From positions 434,001 through 498,000 of the forward strand of contig NZ_JABENB010000001.1 of NCBI RefSeq assembly GCF_013002715.1: 64,000 nt of DNA. Direction: 5' to 3'. This DNA comes from Flexivirga aerilata. GTDB lineage: Bacteria > Actinomycetota > Actinomycetes > Actinomycetales > Dermatophilaceae. The notes beneath the pieces were generated by a model. It was not told where the DNA came from. It searched no databases and saw nothing but the letters and a program-made list of their open reading frames with translations. The position numbers and the translations under genes were made by a program. Below, piece by piece: positions 7,007 through 15,118 of the stretch; the stretch's first letter is position 1; every line of letters begins with the position of its first letter.

Positions 7007-7091
7007 GCTTCGACGGTAGTCGGTTCCGGTGGGACGGCACAGAGGACGGCGCGGCGTCATACGCTGCACGTTCGAAGACCACCGCACCTGC

Positions 7092-7556
7092 TCAATAGCG
7101 GCGCGCGCTGACCAACGGCAGCACCACCCACGCCAGCACCGCCGCAACCAGCCCGGCCGCCGCGACCACGATCGCGGCGGCCGTGCTGACCACGACGGAA
7201 AAAACCAGCGCGGCGACCGCCAGCATCGCCGCGCCGAAGACCACCAGCCCGGCGCGCGCCATCGTGTGCGCGTTCTCGACCAGCGCCGCCTTCTCGTGCT
7301 TGCGGAACAGAATGCGGTGCGAACTCACCGGCGCCACCAGCAGCAGCGTCGCCAGCAACGACAGGCACAGCGAGACCAGGTAGAGCGCGCGCTGGTTGTC
7401 GCTCAACCGGTCGAACCGGGCGCTGAACGGCACCGTCAGCAAGAAGCCCGACATCACCTGGATGCCGGTCTGGGTGACCCGAAGCTCCTGGAGCAACTCG
7501 TTCCAGTTGCGGTCACTGCGCTGCGCGGGCGTCTCGTGTCGTTCCGGCGTCGGCAT
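7092..7556 (-). CDS. DUF6328-type four-helix membrane protein
   Basis: The 154-residue protein has a polar N-terminus (NELLQELRVTQTGIQVM) followed by four membrane helices, including FLLTVPFSARFD, YLVSLCLSLLATLLLVAP and two C-terminal helices. The motif RVTQTGIQVLxGFLL is typical of the actinobacterial DUF6328 family, which has no known function. It stands alone between convergent neighbours. No signal peptide or enzyme motif is visible. Confidence 0.75.
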   Translation of the reverse strand: MPTPERHETPAQRSDRNWNELLQELRVTQTGIQVMSGFLLTVPFSARFDRLSDNQRALYLVSLCLSLLATLLLVAPVSSHRILFRKHEKAALVENAHTMARAGLVVFGAAMLAVAALVFSVVVSTAAAIVVAAAGLVAAVLAWVVLPLVSARRY

Positions 7557-7665
7557 ACCCCACCTCCGTCAACTGTATGGCGCATCGGCCCTCCCGACGC
7601 TACCCCGGCGGCCGGATACATTGCGCACCGGAAACCCGCACCGTCCACCCGCCGAAGGAGAGCAC

Positions 7666-8649
7666 GTGCCCAGGTCGTGGCTTCGTGGTGTCTTCGACCC
7701 GCTGACGATCGCCGTCACCGTCGCGCTCGTCGTCGGGCTGCTGCTGCCCGCACCCGGGTCGTGGCTGCCCACCGTCATGGTCCTGGCGAAGATCGCGATC
7801 GGCTTTCTGTTCTTCCTCAACGGGATTCGCATCTCGACCAGCGACATCATCGCGGGCGTCAACCACTGGCGGATGCACCTGACGATCCTCGTGATCACCT
7901 TCGTGATCTTCCCGATCATCGGGTGGGTCATGCAGTTCCTCCCGTCGATCATGCTGCGGCCCGAGCTGCACGCCGGCGTCATCTTCATGTGCCTCGTGCC
8001 GTCCACGGTGCAGGCGTCGATCAGCTTCACCGCGATCGCCGGCGGCAACGTGCCCGCCGCGATCATCGGCGCTACCCTGTCCAATCTGGTCGGCGTCATC
8101 GCGACGCCGCTGCTGACCTACCTGTTGCTCTCCCCCGCCGGCGACGTCACGATCAACGCCGCGACCGCGCGTGACCTGGTGCTGTCACTGGTGTTGCCGT
8201 TCATCCTCGGGCAGCTGGTGCGCCCCCGGGTCAAGGCGTGGGTCGACAGCCACGAACCCACCCTGCGCAACGTCGGCCGCGAGTCGATCATGCTCGTGGT
8301 CTACGCCGCCTTCTCCACCGCACAGGACCAGCACTTCTGGAAGCGGCTGGACTGGTGGGAGATCCTGCAGATGCTCGCCATGTCGATCACCGTGCTCGTG
8401 GTGATCCTGCCGCTCAGCCGCTGGATCGCGGTCCGGCTCGGCTTCGACCGGGGCGACGCCATCGCCATACAGTTCTGCGGCAGCAAGAAGGCCCTCGCCA
8501 CCGGCCTGCCGATCGCGACGATCCTCTTCTCCGGCAACGCACTCGGCCTGGTCATGGTGCCGCTGATCATCTTCCACCAAGTGCAGCTGGTCGGCTGCTC
8601 GTGGCTCGCCAATCACTATGCGCGCCAACTGCGTTCGGCGACGAGCTAA
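7666..8649 (+). CDS. Bile acid:sodium symporter family (BASS) transporter
   Basis: The 327-residue protein has about ten membrane helices: FDPLTIAVTVALVVGLLLP, ILVITFVIFPIIGWVMQFLP, then the conserved CLVPSTVQASISFTAIAGGNVPAAI and, late, FCGSKKALATGLPIATILF. These match the YfeH/SLC10A7-like branch of Na+-coupled BASS transporters. The GTG at 7666 follows GAAGGAG at good spacing. The stop overlaps the convergent selB stop by 4 bases. Substrate cannot be inferred; relatives move pantoate, pyruvate or bile acids. Confidence 0.9.
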   Translation: MPRSWLRGVFDPLTIAVTVALVVGLLLPAPGSWLPTVMVLAKIAIGFLFFLNGIRISTSDIIAGVNHWRMHLTILVITFVIFPIIGWVMQFLPSIMLRPELHAGVIFMCLVPSTVQASISFTAIAGGNVPAAIIGATLSNLVGVIATPLLTYLLLSPAGDVTINAATARDLVLSLVLPFILGQLVRPRVKAWVDSHEPTLRNVGRESIMLVVYAAFSTAQDQHFWKRLDWWEILQMLAMSITVLVVILPLSRWIAVRLGFDRGDAIAIQFCGSKKALATGLPIATILFSGNALGLVMVPLIIFHQVQLVGCSWLANHYARQLRSATS

Positions 8650-10436
8650 CGCACGACCTCACGATGCGAGTTGTCGACCCGCCGGGTCCAACCGCGCGCG
8701 TCGAGATGCTCCAACAGAGGTACGGCGACGCGCCGCGTCGCCTGCAGTGCCTGCCGCGCCTCGCTGGTGGTGAAGAGCGCCGGGAGCTCAGCGAGTGCGC
8801 GCATGGCGAGAGCCGGGCCGTTCGGCAGCAGGATCACCCCGTCGCGTAGCCGCAGCAGCCGGCCGGCGCGCTCGGCAGCGGCAAGCTCGCGCGGGCCGAG
8901 ACCGAGCTGCGCCAGGTCGTCCGCCTCCGGCGCGTCGAAGGGCCGGGCGCGCAGCCGCGTCTCGAGCTGCCGGACGGCATCCTCCGCGCCACCGAGGGCG
9001 GACTCGGCACCCGGCGCGCTGATCTCGCCGTCCCGCTGCTGCAACCCGGCCGCCTCGACCACCGCGGCGAGCAGGTCGAGCGAGGGCAGGCCGAGAAGGG
9101 AAGCGGCCGCCCCGCGAGAGAGCCCCGCGGCCAACGGATCACGCGCATGCAACTCCCGCACCGCCGTCTGCAGCGCCGACGCCCACTGCTCGAAACGCTG
9201 CTCGTCAACCCACCAGCCGCCGATCGGCCGCACCCCCTCGGGAGCGTCGCCGGACGCGCCCGCGATGCCGAGGCGGCGCAGGGTGGCGATCTGCACGGCG
9301 CCCCGACGGGCGACCTCCGCGGTCACGTCGCCACCCGGTGGCAGCGCCGACAGGGCATCTGCGCGACGGGCGCCGTCGCCTCTGCGCCGCAGCTCCGGCG
9401 GGTCGGCGTCGAGCACCTGCGCACCACCGAGGATCCGCCCGGACCCGCTGTCCCGCAACACGATCCGGTCGCTCACCGCCAGCGGCAGCCGCCGGTCGAA
9501 GGTCAGCCGCGCATGGTCGTCCTCGAACGGCCGCAGGCGCGCCGGCACCGCCGCCGTCCCGATGTGCGCGGTCACCTGGGCCGGGACCTCGGTGAGCGCC
9601 TCGCCACTCACCCGGCGCACGTCGACGGTGTCGACCAGCTGCCACGCGTCCGGGGTGAGGAGCGCGTCGCCCCGGTGGATGGCGGCCGCCTGGATGCCGC
9701 GCAGATTGACCGCGGTGCGACTCACCGGCTGCGCCACCTGCTCGGTGGTGCCGTGGTGCTGCAGGCCTCGCACCACGACGCGCTGGGTGCCCTCGGCGCC
9801 GGACAACTCGAGGGCGTCCTCGGCGCGGATCTGCCCCGCTGCGAGCGTGCCGGTCACCACCGCGCCGGCCCCCGTGATGGTGAACGCCCGGTCGACCCAC
9901 AGCCGCACCCGGCCGTCCTGCACCGGCGCGGGCACCGTCGCCAGCACCTCGTCGAGCGTATGACGCAGCTCGTCCAGCCCGGCACCGGTGACCGCCGAGA
10001 CCGCGACCGCCGGCGCACCGGCAAGTCCGGTGTCGCGCAACTGTTTTCGAGCCTGGGCGATGACGTCCTCGACCGCGTCGGGGGCCTTGTCGGCACGGGT
10101 CACCACGATCACGCCGTGCCGGATGCCGAGCGCGGCGACCGCGTCCCGGTGATCGGTCGACTGCTCCCGCCAGCCCTCGTCGGCGGCGACCACGAAACAC
10201 ACGACCGGCGCCGGACCCAGCCCGGCCAGCATGTTGCCGAGGAAACGCTCGTGACCCGGCACGTCGACGAAGGCGATCTCGCGGCCGGAAGGCGTTGTGG
10301 TCCAGGCAAACCCGAGGTCGATCGTGAGGCCGCGCCGCTTCTCCTCGGCCCACCGGTCCGGCTCGATCCCGGTCAGCGCACGCACGAGCGTGCTCTTGCC
10401 GTGATCGACGTGACCGGCCGTGGCGATCACGTGCAC
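8646..10436 (-). CDS. selB: Selenocysteine-specific elongation factor SelB
   Basis: The 596-residue GTPase delivers Sec-tRNA to ribosomes stalled at UGA near a SECIS hairpin. It starts [17 protein letters not shown] (G1), with the switch motif [13 protein letters not shown] (G3), TRADK (G4), EF-Tu-like beta domains, and C-terminal winged helices that bind the SECIS. Its GTG lies two bases after the selA stop, so the genes are coupled. The order is tRNA-Sec, selA, selB on one strand, with selD divergent. Downstream lies the only Sec gene seen here, the formate dehydrogenase. Confidence 0.95.
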   Translation of the reverse strand: MHVIATAGHVDHGKSTLVRALTGIEPDRWAEEKRRGLTIDLGFAWTTTPSGREIAFVDVPGHERFLGNMLAGLGPAPVVCFVVAADEGWREQSTDHRDAVAALGIRHGVIVVTRADKAPDAVEDVIAQARKQLRDTGLAGAPAVAVSAVTGAGLDELRHTLDEVLATVPAPVQDGRVRLWVDRAFTITGAGAVVTGTLAAGQIRAEDALELSGAEGTQRVVVRGLQHHGTTEQVAQPVSRTAVNLRGIQAAAIHRGDALLTPDAWQLVDTVDVRRVSGEALTEVPAQVTAHIGTAAVPARLRPFEDDHARLTFDRRLPLAVSDRIVLRDSGSGRILGGAQVLDADPPELRRRGDGARRADALSALPPGGDVTAEVARRGAVQIATLRRLGIAGASGDAPEGVRPIGGWWVDEQRFEQWASALQTAVRELHARDPLAAGLSRGAAASLLGLPSLDLLAAVVEAAGLQQRDGEISAPGAESALGGAEDAVRQLETRLRARPFDAPEADDLAQLGLGPRELAAAERAGRLLRLRDGVILLPNGPALAMRALAELPALFTTSEARQALQATRRVAVPLLEHLDARGWTRRVDNSHREVVR

Positions 10437-10438
10437 GC

Positions 10439-11755
10439 TCAGGCCTTCCGCTCGCCGGCGCCGACCGCGGCGCGGACGGCCTCGGTGAGACGGGCGTCCT
10501 CCGCCTCGGGCACGCACCGCAGGTCGATCAGACACGCACCGCCGTGCACCCTTGGCAGCACAGCGGGTTCGCCGGTGCGCAGCCGCGCGGCCACCTCTTC
10601 GGGCAGCGCCACCGCCCACCCGTGCAGCGGCACGCCCGGCGCTCCACCGCCGCCCACGCGACCGTCGTGCGCGACCACCTCGCCGCCGACCGCCTCGGCC
10701 AGGGCAGTGGCCCGACGCTTCAGGGCGCTCGGGTCGGCGTGCAGCGCCGCCACCACCGGGGCGTCGCCACCACGCAGGGTCGCCTCGAGAGCGGCCAGGA
10801 GCAGCTTGTCGGCGCGGACCGCTCTGGCGAGCGGGTGCTGCACCATACGGCCGACGATTGCGTTGTCCCCCAACACAATTCCGGCTTGCGGCCCGCCGAG
10901 CAGCTTGTCGCCACTGGCGGTGGTGATGCTGGCGCCGTCGGTCAGCGCGGTCGTCGCGTCGGGCTCGTCGGGCAGGGCCGGGTCGGGTTCGAGCAGTCCG
11001 CTGCCGAGGTCGACGACCAGCGGAAGGTCGTGCTCACGGGCGAGGCCGGCCAGCTGCGCGACCGACACCCCGGAGGTGAAGCCCTCGACGCGGAAGTTGC
11101 TCGGGTGCACCTTGAGCAGCAGGCCGGTGTCCGGGCCGATCGCGTCGGCGTAGTCGCGCAGGTGGGTGCGGTTGGTGGTGCCGACCTCGCGCAGTCGCGC
11201 ACCGGTCGAGGCGATCAGGTCGGGCAACCGGAAGCCGGCGCCGATCTCGATCAATTCGCCTCTGCTGACGACGACTTCGCGCCCGGCGGCGAGCGCGGTG
11301 GTGGCGAGCACCAGTGCCGCGGCGCCGTTGTTGACGACCAGTGCGTCCTGCGCCGCCGGGCAGTGCGCGAGCAGCGCGGCCCGGGTCGCAACTCCACGCT
11401 TGGACCGCACACCGGTGGCGAGGTCGAGCTCGACGTCGACATACCCACTCGCGGCGAGCAGCGCCTCGACGGCAGCCGCCGACAGCGGAGCTCGCCCCAG
11501 GTTGGTGTGTATGACGACGCCGGTCGCGTTGAGCACCGGCCGCAGCGAGGCGACGGTCTGCCCGGCGAGCGCCGCCTCGAGCTCGGGCACGACCTGCTCC
11601 GGCGCGATCTGCCCGGACCGGGCGCGGGACTGCGCTGCGTCGATCGCGGAGCGAATAGCGTGCTCGCTCAACGTCGTTCGCGCATCTTGCACGGCCGGCA
11701 GCGCGAGCAGCGTGTCGGTGCGCGGGATGCGGCTGCGCGGGTCGGCGCTGGTCAC
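10439..11755 (-). CDS. selA: L-seryl-tRNA(Sec) selenium transferase SelA
   Basis: This 438-residue PLP enzyme converts seryl-tRNA(Sec) to selenocysteinyl-tRNA(Sec) with selenophosphate. Visible signatures are RPVLNATGVVIHTNLGRAPL near the N-terminus, LVVNNGAAALVL, EVGTTNRTHLRDY, and the PLP lysine region SGDKLLGGPQAGI. GTG at 11753-11755 is chosen as start; GGAAGG lies about ten bases upstream. tRNA-Sec lies just upstream on the same strand and selB starts two bases after the stop. Confidence 0.96.
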   Translation of the reverse strand: MTSADPRSRIPRTDTLLALPAVQDARTTLSEHAIRSAIDAAQSRARSGQIAPEQVVPELEAALAGQTVASLRPVLNATGVVIHTNLGRAPLSAAAVEALLAASGYVDVELDLATGVRSKRGVATRAALLAHCPAAQDALVVNNGAAALVLATTALAAGREVVVSRGELIEIGAGFRLPDLIASTGARLREVGTTNRTHLRDYADAIGPDTGLLLKVHPSNFRVEGFTSGVSVAQLAGLAREHDLPLVVDLGSGLLEPDPALPDEPDATTALTDGASITTASGDKLLGGPQAGIVLGDNAIVGRMVQHPLARAVRADKLLLAALEATLRGGDAPVVAALHADPSALKRRATALAEAVGGEVVAHDGRVGGGGAPGVPLHGWAVALPEEVAARLRTGEPAVLPRVHGGACLIDLRCVPEAEDARLTEAVRAAVGAGERKA

Positions 11756-11787
11756 CGGATCATCGGCCCTTCCTCGCGAGGAACGTG

Positions 11788-11883
11788 TGGCGGAGGCGGA
11801 CGGGAATCGAACCCGCCAGACCGAGGTGCTCGATCTCACCGGTTTTGAAGACCGGGGGGCCCACCAGGAACCCTGACGCCTCC
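11788..11883 (-). tRNA. selC: tRNA-Sec (anticodon TCA)
   Basis: The 96-base minus-strand gene begins GGAGGCG and ends CGCCTCC-G-CCA with the CCA encoded. The acceptor stem is extended, and the variable arm (GAGATCGAGCACCTC region) is long. The anticodon loop reads GGTCT-TCA-AAACC, which decodes UGA. These are hallmarks of bacterial selenocysteine tRNA. It lies just upstream of selA on the same strand. Confidence 0.96.
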
Positions 11884-11947
11884 ACGCGCAAACCTAGCTG
11901 CTGTGCGGCCACGGGCGGGCAGCGGCCGCGGATTAGCCTTGACCTTC

Positions 11948-12940
11948 GTGAGTGACATGACGGAGACGACCCGGCTGACCGGTTATGCACACGGGGGCGG
12001 TTGCGCCTGCAAGATCCCGCCGGGCGAGCTCGAGGACGCGGTCCGCGGGCTCACCGGTCAGGCGGCGCCCGGCGTGCTGGTCGGGCTCGACGACGGCGAC
12101 GACGCTGCCGCGGTGCTGGTCCGCGACGACCTGGCCATCCTCTCCACCGCCGACTTCTTCACGCCGGTCGTCGACGACGCCTTCGACTGGGGCCGCATCG
12201 CGGCCGCCAACGCGCTCTCCGACGTCTACGCGATGGGCGGCCGGCCGGTGGTCGCGATCAACCTGGTCGGCTGGCCGCGCGGCGTGCTGCCGATGGAGCT
12301 GATGACCGAGGTGCTGCGCGGCGGCCTGACCGTCGCCGGCGAGGCCGGCTGCCCGGTGATCGGCGGCCACACGATCGACGACCCCGAACCCAAATACGGT
12401 ATGGCGGTCACCGGTATCGCCGACCCGAATCGTCTGCTGCGCAACGACTCCGCAGAGGCCGGTCTGCCGATCACACTCACCAAGCCGATCGGCGTCGGGC
12501 TGCTCAACAACCGGCACAAGCAGACCGGCGAGGTGTCCGAGGCGGTGATCGCGACGATGACCGCGCTCAACCGCGAGGCGTCCGAGGCGGCGCTGGCGGC
12601 GGGTGCCACGGCGGCCACGGACGTGACCGGCTTCGGGTTGCTCGGCCATCTGCACAAGCTGCTGCGCGCCTCCGGCGTCAGTGCCGTGCTCGAACGCTCC
12701 GCCATACCCACGGTCGAGGGGGCGCGCGAAGCGTTGCGCGACGGCTATGTGTCCGGTGGCACCCGCCGCAACCTGGACTGGGTGCGGCCGCACCTGACAC
12801 CGGCGGCGGACGTCACCGAGGACGACCTCCTGCTGCTGGCCGATGCGCAGACGTCCGGCGGCCTGCTGGTCGTCGGCGAGGTGCCCGGCTACCCGGTGAT
12901 CGGCCGCACGGTCGCAGGCTCCGGCATCGAGATCGTCTGA
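11948..12940 (+). CDS. selD: Selenide, water dikinase SelD
   Basis: The 330-residue enzyme makes selenophosphate from selenide and ATP. The N-terminal motif HGGGCACKIPPGEL carries the active-site Cys and Lys (Cys here, not Sec). GLDDGDDAAAVLV, LSTADFFTPVVDDAFDWGRIAAANALSDVYAMGG and VTGFGLLGHLHKLL are ATP-binding AIRS-family motifs. GTG at 11948 is preferred because a TAGCCT box ends 8 bases upstream (leaderless type). An ATG three codons later is possible. It is divergent from tRNA-Sec/selA/selB. Confidence 0.95.
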   Translation: MSDMTETTRLTGYAHGGGCACKIPPGELEDAVRGLTGQAAPGVLVGLDDGDDAAAVLVRDDLAILSTADFFTPVVDDAFDWGRIAAANALSDVYAMGGRPVVAINLVGWPRGVLPMELMTEVLRGGLTVAGEAGCPVIGGHTIDDPEPKYGMAVTGIADPNRLLRNDSAEAGLPITLTKPIGVGLLNNRHKQTGEVSEAVIATMTALNREASEAALAAGATAATDVTGFGLLGHLHKLLRASGVSAVLERSAIPTVEGAREALRDGYVSGGTRRNLDWVRPHLTPAADVTEDDLLLLADAQTSGGLLVVGEVPGYPVIGRTVAGSGIEIV

Positions 12941-12959
12941 GCGCGACTGCCCGACGCGA

Positions 12960-14078
12960 TCAGGAGTGGCTGGGCCAGTGCGGCGCGGCGGTCGTGATCG
13001 AGTCGTCGGTGATGCCGGCGGCGCGGCGCTCGGCGAGCCGGTGCAGCTGCGGCTCGACGGTGTAGCGCGGGTCCATGGCCGAGTGCAGGCCGGCCTCGAA
13101 CACCCCGAAGCGGGTGAACGCCGACGCGGTCATCAGCGCCAGCCCGGAGGCGGCCGCGACCGCCCGGTGCCGTCCGCCGAGCAGCGCGCCCAGCCCGCCC
13201 GCGACCGCGAGCCGCTCGCTCCAGCGGAGTAGCTGGCCGGGCGTGCCGTGGTGGAGGGGTTCGGCGGCGACCGGGTCCATCCGGCGCTCCATGTATTTCA
13301 TCGCCGCGATGTCGCCGATCACGCCCATCACCGCGAGCGCCCGGGCTGGGCCGGTCTCGCGGGTCGGCGTGGTCACCATCGCCAGGCCGCCCGAGGCGAG
13401 GCTCGCCGAGCTGACGAAGACGAACGGCAGGTCGCGGTGCGCGGCGTTCCAGGTCGGGTTGGCGGTGTCGGAGAGCAGCACCGCGGTGTAGACCGCGAGC
13501 GGGCCGGCGAAGAGCGCCGCCTCGGCACCGGCCGGCGCCTCGACCGCCCGGAGCACCTTGCGCAGCGGCCCGAGCGGCAGGCGGTTGCCGAGCAGCCGGT
13601 CGACCTCGTTGGCGACGGCCACCCCGGTGCCGGCGCTGAACGCACCGAGGATCCACGACCCGATGCTCATCGGCGAGGTGAGCTTCAGGGTGCGGAACAT
13701 GTTGTAGAACCGCTCCGGGCGGCCGAGGTCGGCGATCAGCGCGACGCCGCCCACGCTCGCCGCGGCCATCGCGCCGAGCCGGGCGTTGCGCCGCAGCACG
13801 GCGCGACCGGTCAGCTGCGCGCCGAAGCCGAGCAGACCGGAGCCGCCGGCCACCCCACCGAGAAACAGGTATGCCGCGACCGGCCATTCCCACGGCGGCG
13901 GCTTGACGATGTTGTGGCCGTAGTAGGACTCGAACTCGACGTCCGGCACCATCAGCATCTCGGCCGAGCCGTCGGTGCGGCCCGGGCCGGGGCGCTTCTT
14001 GCGGCGCAGCTTGCCCAAACGCCGACCGCGCCGCTCCGGCTCCGGCGGTCGGAACTGGTCGAAGGCGGAGGTCGTCAC
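12960..14078 (-). CDS. Formate dehydrogenase membrane subunit, NrfD-like
   Basis: The 372-residue protein contains PPWEWPVAAYLFLGGVAGGSGLLG, the NrfD/PsrC membrane-quinone module start, then about eight helices, with FYNMFRTLKLTSPMSIGSWIL as a conserved loop. NrfD-type subunits anchor molybdoenzymes and pass electrons to quinone without haem. The GTG overlaps the stop of the Fe-S subunit gene by 4 bases (GTGA). It ends the fdh operon of catalytic, Fe-S and membrane genes. Confidence 0.9.
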   Translation of the reverse strand: MTTSAFDQFRPPEPERRGRRLGKLRRKKRPGPGRTDGSAEMLMVPDVEFESYYGHNIVKPPPWEWPVAAYLFLGGVAGGSGLLGFGAQLTGRAVLRRNARLGAMAAASVGGVALIADLGRPERFYNMFRTLKLTSPMSIGSWILGAFSAGTGVAVANEVDRLLGNRLPLGPLRKVLRAVEAPAGAEAALFAGPLAVYTAVLLSDTANPTWNAAHRDLPFVFVSSASLASGGLAMVTTPTRETGPARALAVMGVIGDIAAMKYMERRMDPVAAEPLHHGTPGQLLRWSERLAVAGGLGALLGGRHRAVAAASGLALMTASAFTRFGVFEAGLHSAMDPRYTVEPQLHRLAERRAAGITDDSITTAAPHWPSHS

Positions 14079-15118
14079 CGGGCCCCCAAGAATGCGATCG
14101 CGGCCGCAGTGACCATGCCGGCCACCGCCATACCGGCCCGCTTGGCCATCACCGGCAGGTCGGCCGTCGGCACCCGCGGGTCCGGGGGCAGCCCGTAGAC
14201 CTGCGGCTCGTCGAGCAGCAGGAACATCGCGCCGGTGCCGCCGACACCGTCGAGCTCGTTGGCGCCGTAGAGCCGCGCCTCGGTCAGGCCCTGCTCGTGC
14301 AACTGCGCGACGCGGTCGCGCGCGATGTCGACCAGGTCGGTGTGGTCGCCGTACTTGATCGACGTCGTCGGGCAGGTCTTCGCGCAGGCCGGCGTCTCGT
14401 CGTCGAGCAGCCGGTCGTAGCAGAGGGTGCACTTCTGGGCGATGCCCTTCTTCTCCACCTCGGGCTGCTGGCCCTTCTGCTCGCCGCGGCCGGTGGTCGG
14501 CTCCACGGTGCCGTCACTGCGCCGTTGGATGACGCCGAACGGGCAGCCCGCCACGCACGTGCCGCACCCGTTGCAGACATCCGGCTGCACGACGACCGTG
14601 CTGAACTCGGTGCGGAAGAGCGCACCGGTCGGGCACACGTCGAGGCAGCCCGCGTGCGTGCAGTGCTTGCACACGTCGGACGCCATCAGCCACCGAAACT
14701 CCGGGGTGTCCGGCGCACTCGTGTCGGCCCCTGCCGCGATCGCCGAATCCGTCGCAGCCTCAGGCGTTTTCGCCGGCGGACCCACCGTCGGCATGCCGAG
14801 ACTGACCAGCTGCCGGCCGGACTCACGCGCCTCTTCGATGCGCTCGCGGTCCTGCTCGATGAAGGCGACGTGCCGCCACGTGCTCGCGCCGAGCGCCTGG
14901 GTGTTGTCGTAGGACCAGCCGGTCAGCTCGAGGTCACCGTCGCGCGGGTTGCGGTTCCACTCCTTGCACGCGACCTCGCACGCCTTGCAGCCGATGCAGA
15001 TCGAGGTGTCGGTGAAGAAACCCTTGCGCGACTTGTGCACCTGCCAGTGCGCGTCGGCCGCGGGATCGGTCGGCCCATGGAGCTGGTGGCCGAGGAGGCT
15101 GTGCTCGTCAATGCTCAA
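14075..15118 (-). CDS. Formate dehydrogenase iron-sulfur subunit
   Basis: The 347-residue electron-transfer subunit has four ferredoxin-type cysteine groups: CIGCKACEVAC (from Cys41), CKHCTHAGCLDVC, CNGCGTCVAGC and CTLCYDRL with CAKTC, as in FdhB/HybA. A single C-terminal helix (GMAVAGMVTAAAIAFLGA) may anchor it. The start is TTG, overlapping the catalytic-subunit stop (TTGA), with a TGGAG site 8 bases upstream. It relays electrons from the Mo/W site to the NrfD-like subunit. Confidence 0.94.
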   Translation of the reverse strand: MSIDEHSLLGHQLHGPTDPAADAHWQVHKSRKGFFTDTSICIGCKACEVACKEWNRNPRDGDLELTGWSYDNTQALGASTWRHVAFIEQDRERIEEARESGRQLVSLGMPTVGPPAKTPEAATDSAIAAGADTSAPDTPEFRWLMASDVCKHCTHAGCLDVCPTGALFRTEFSTVVVQPDVCNGCGTCVAGCPFGVIQRRSDGTVEPTTGRGEQKGQQPEVEKKGIAQKCTLCYDRLLDDETPACAKTCPTTSIKYGDHTDLVDIARDRVAQLHEQGLTEARLYGANELDGVGGTGAMFLLLDEPQVYGLPPDPRVPTADLPVMAKRAGMAVAGMVTAAAIAFLGAR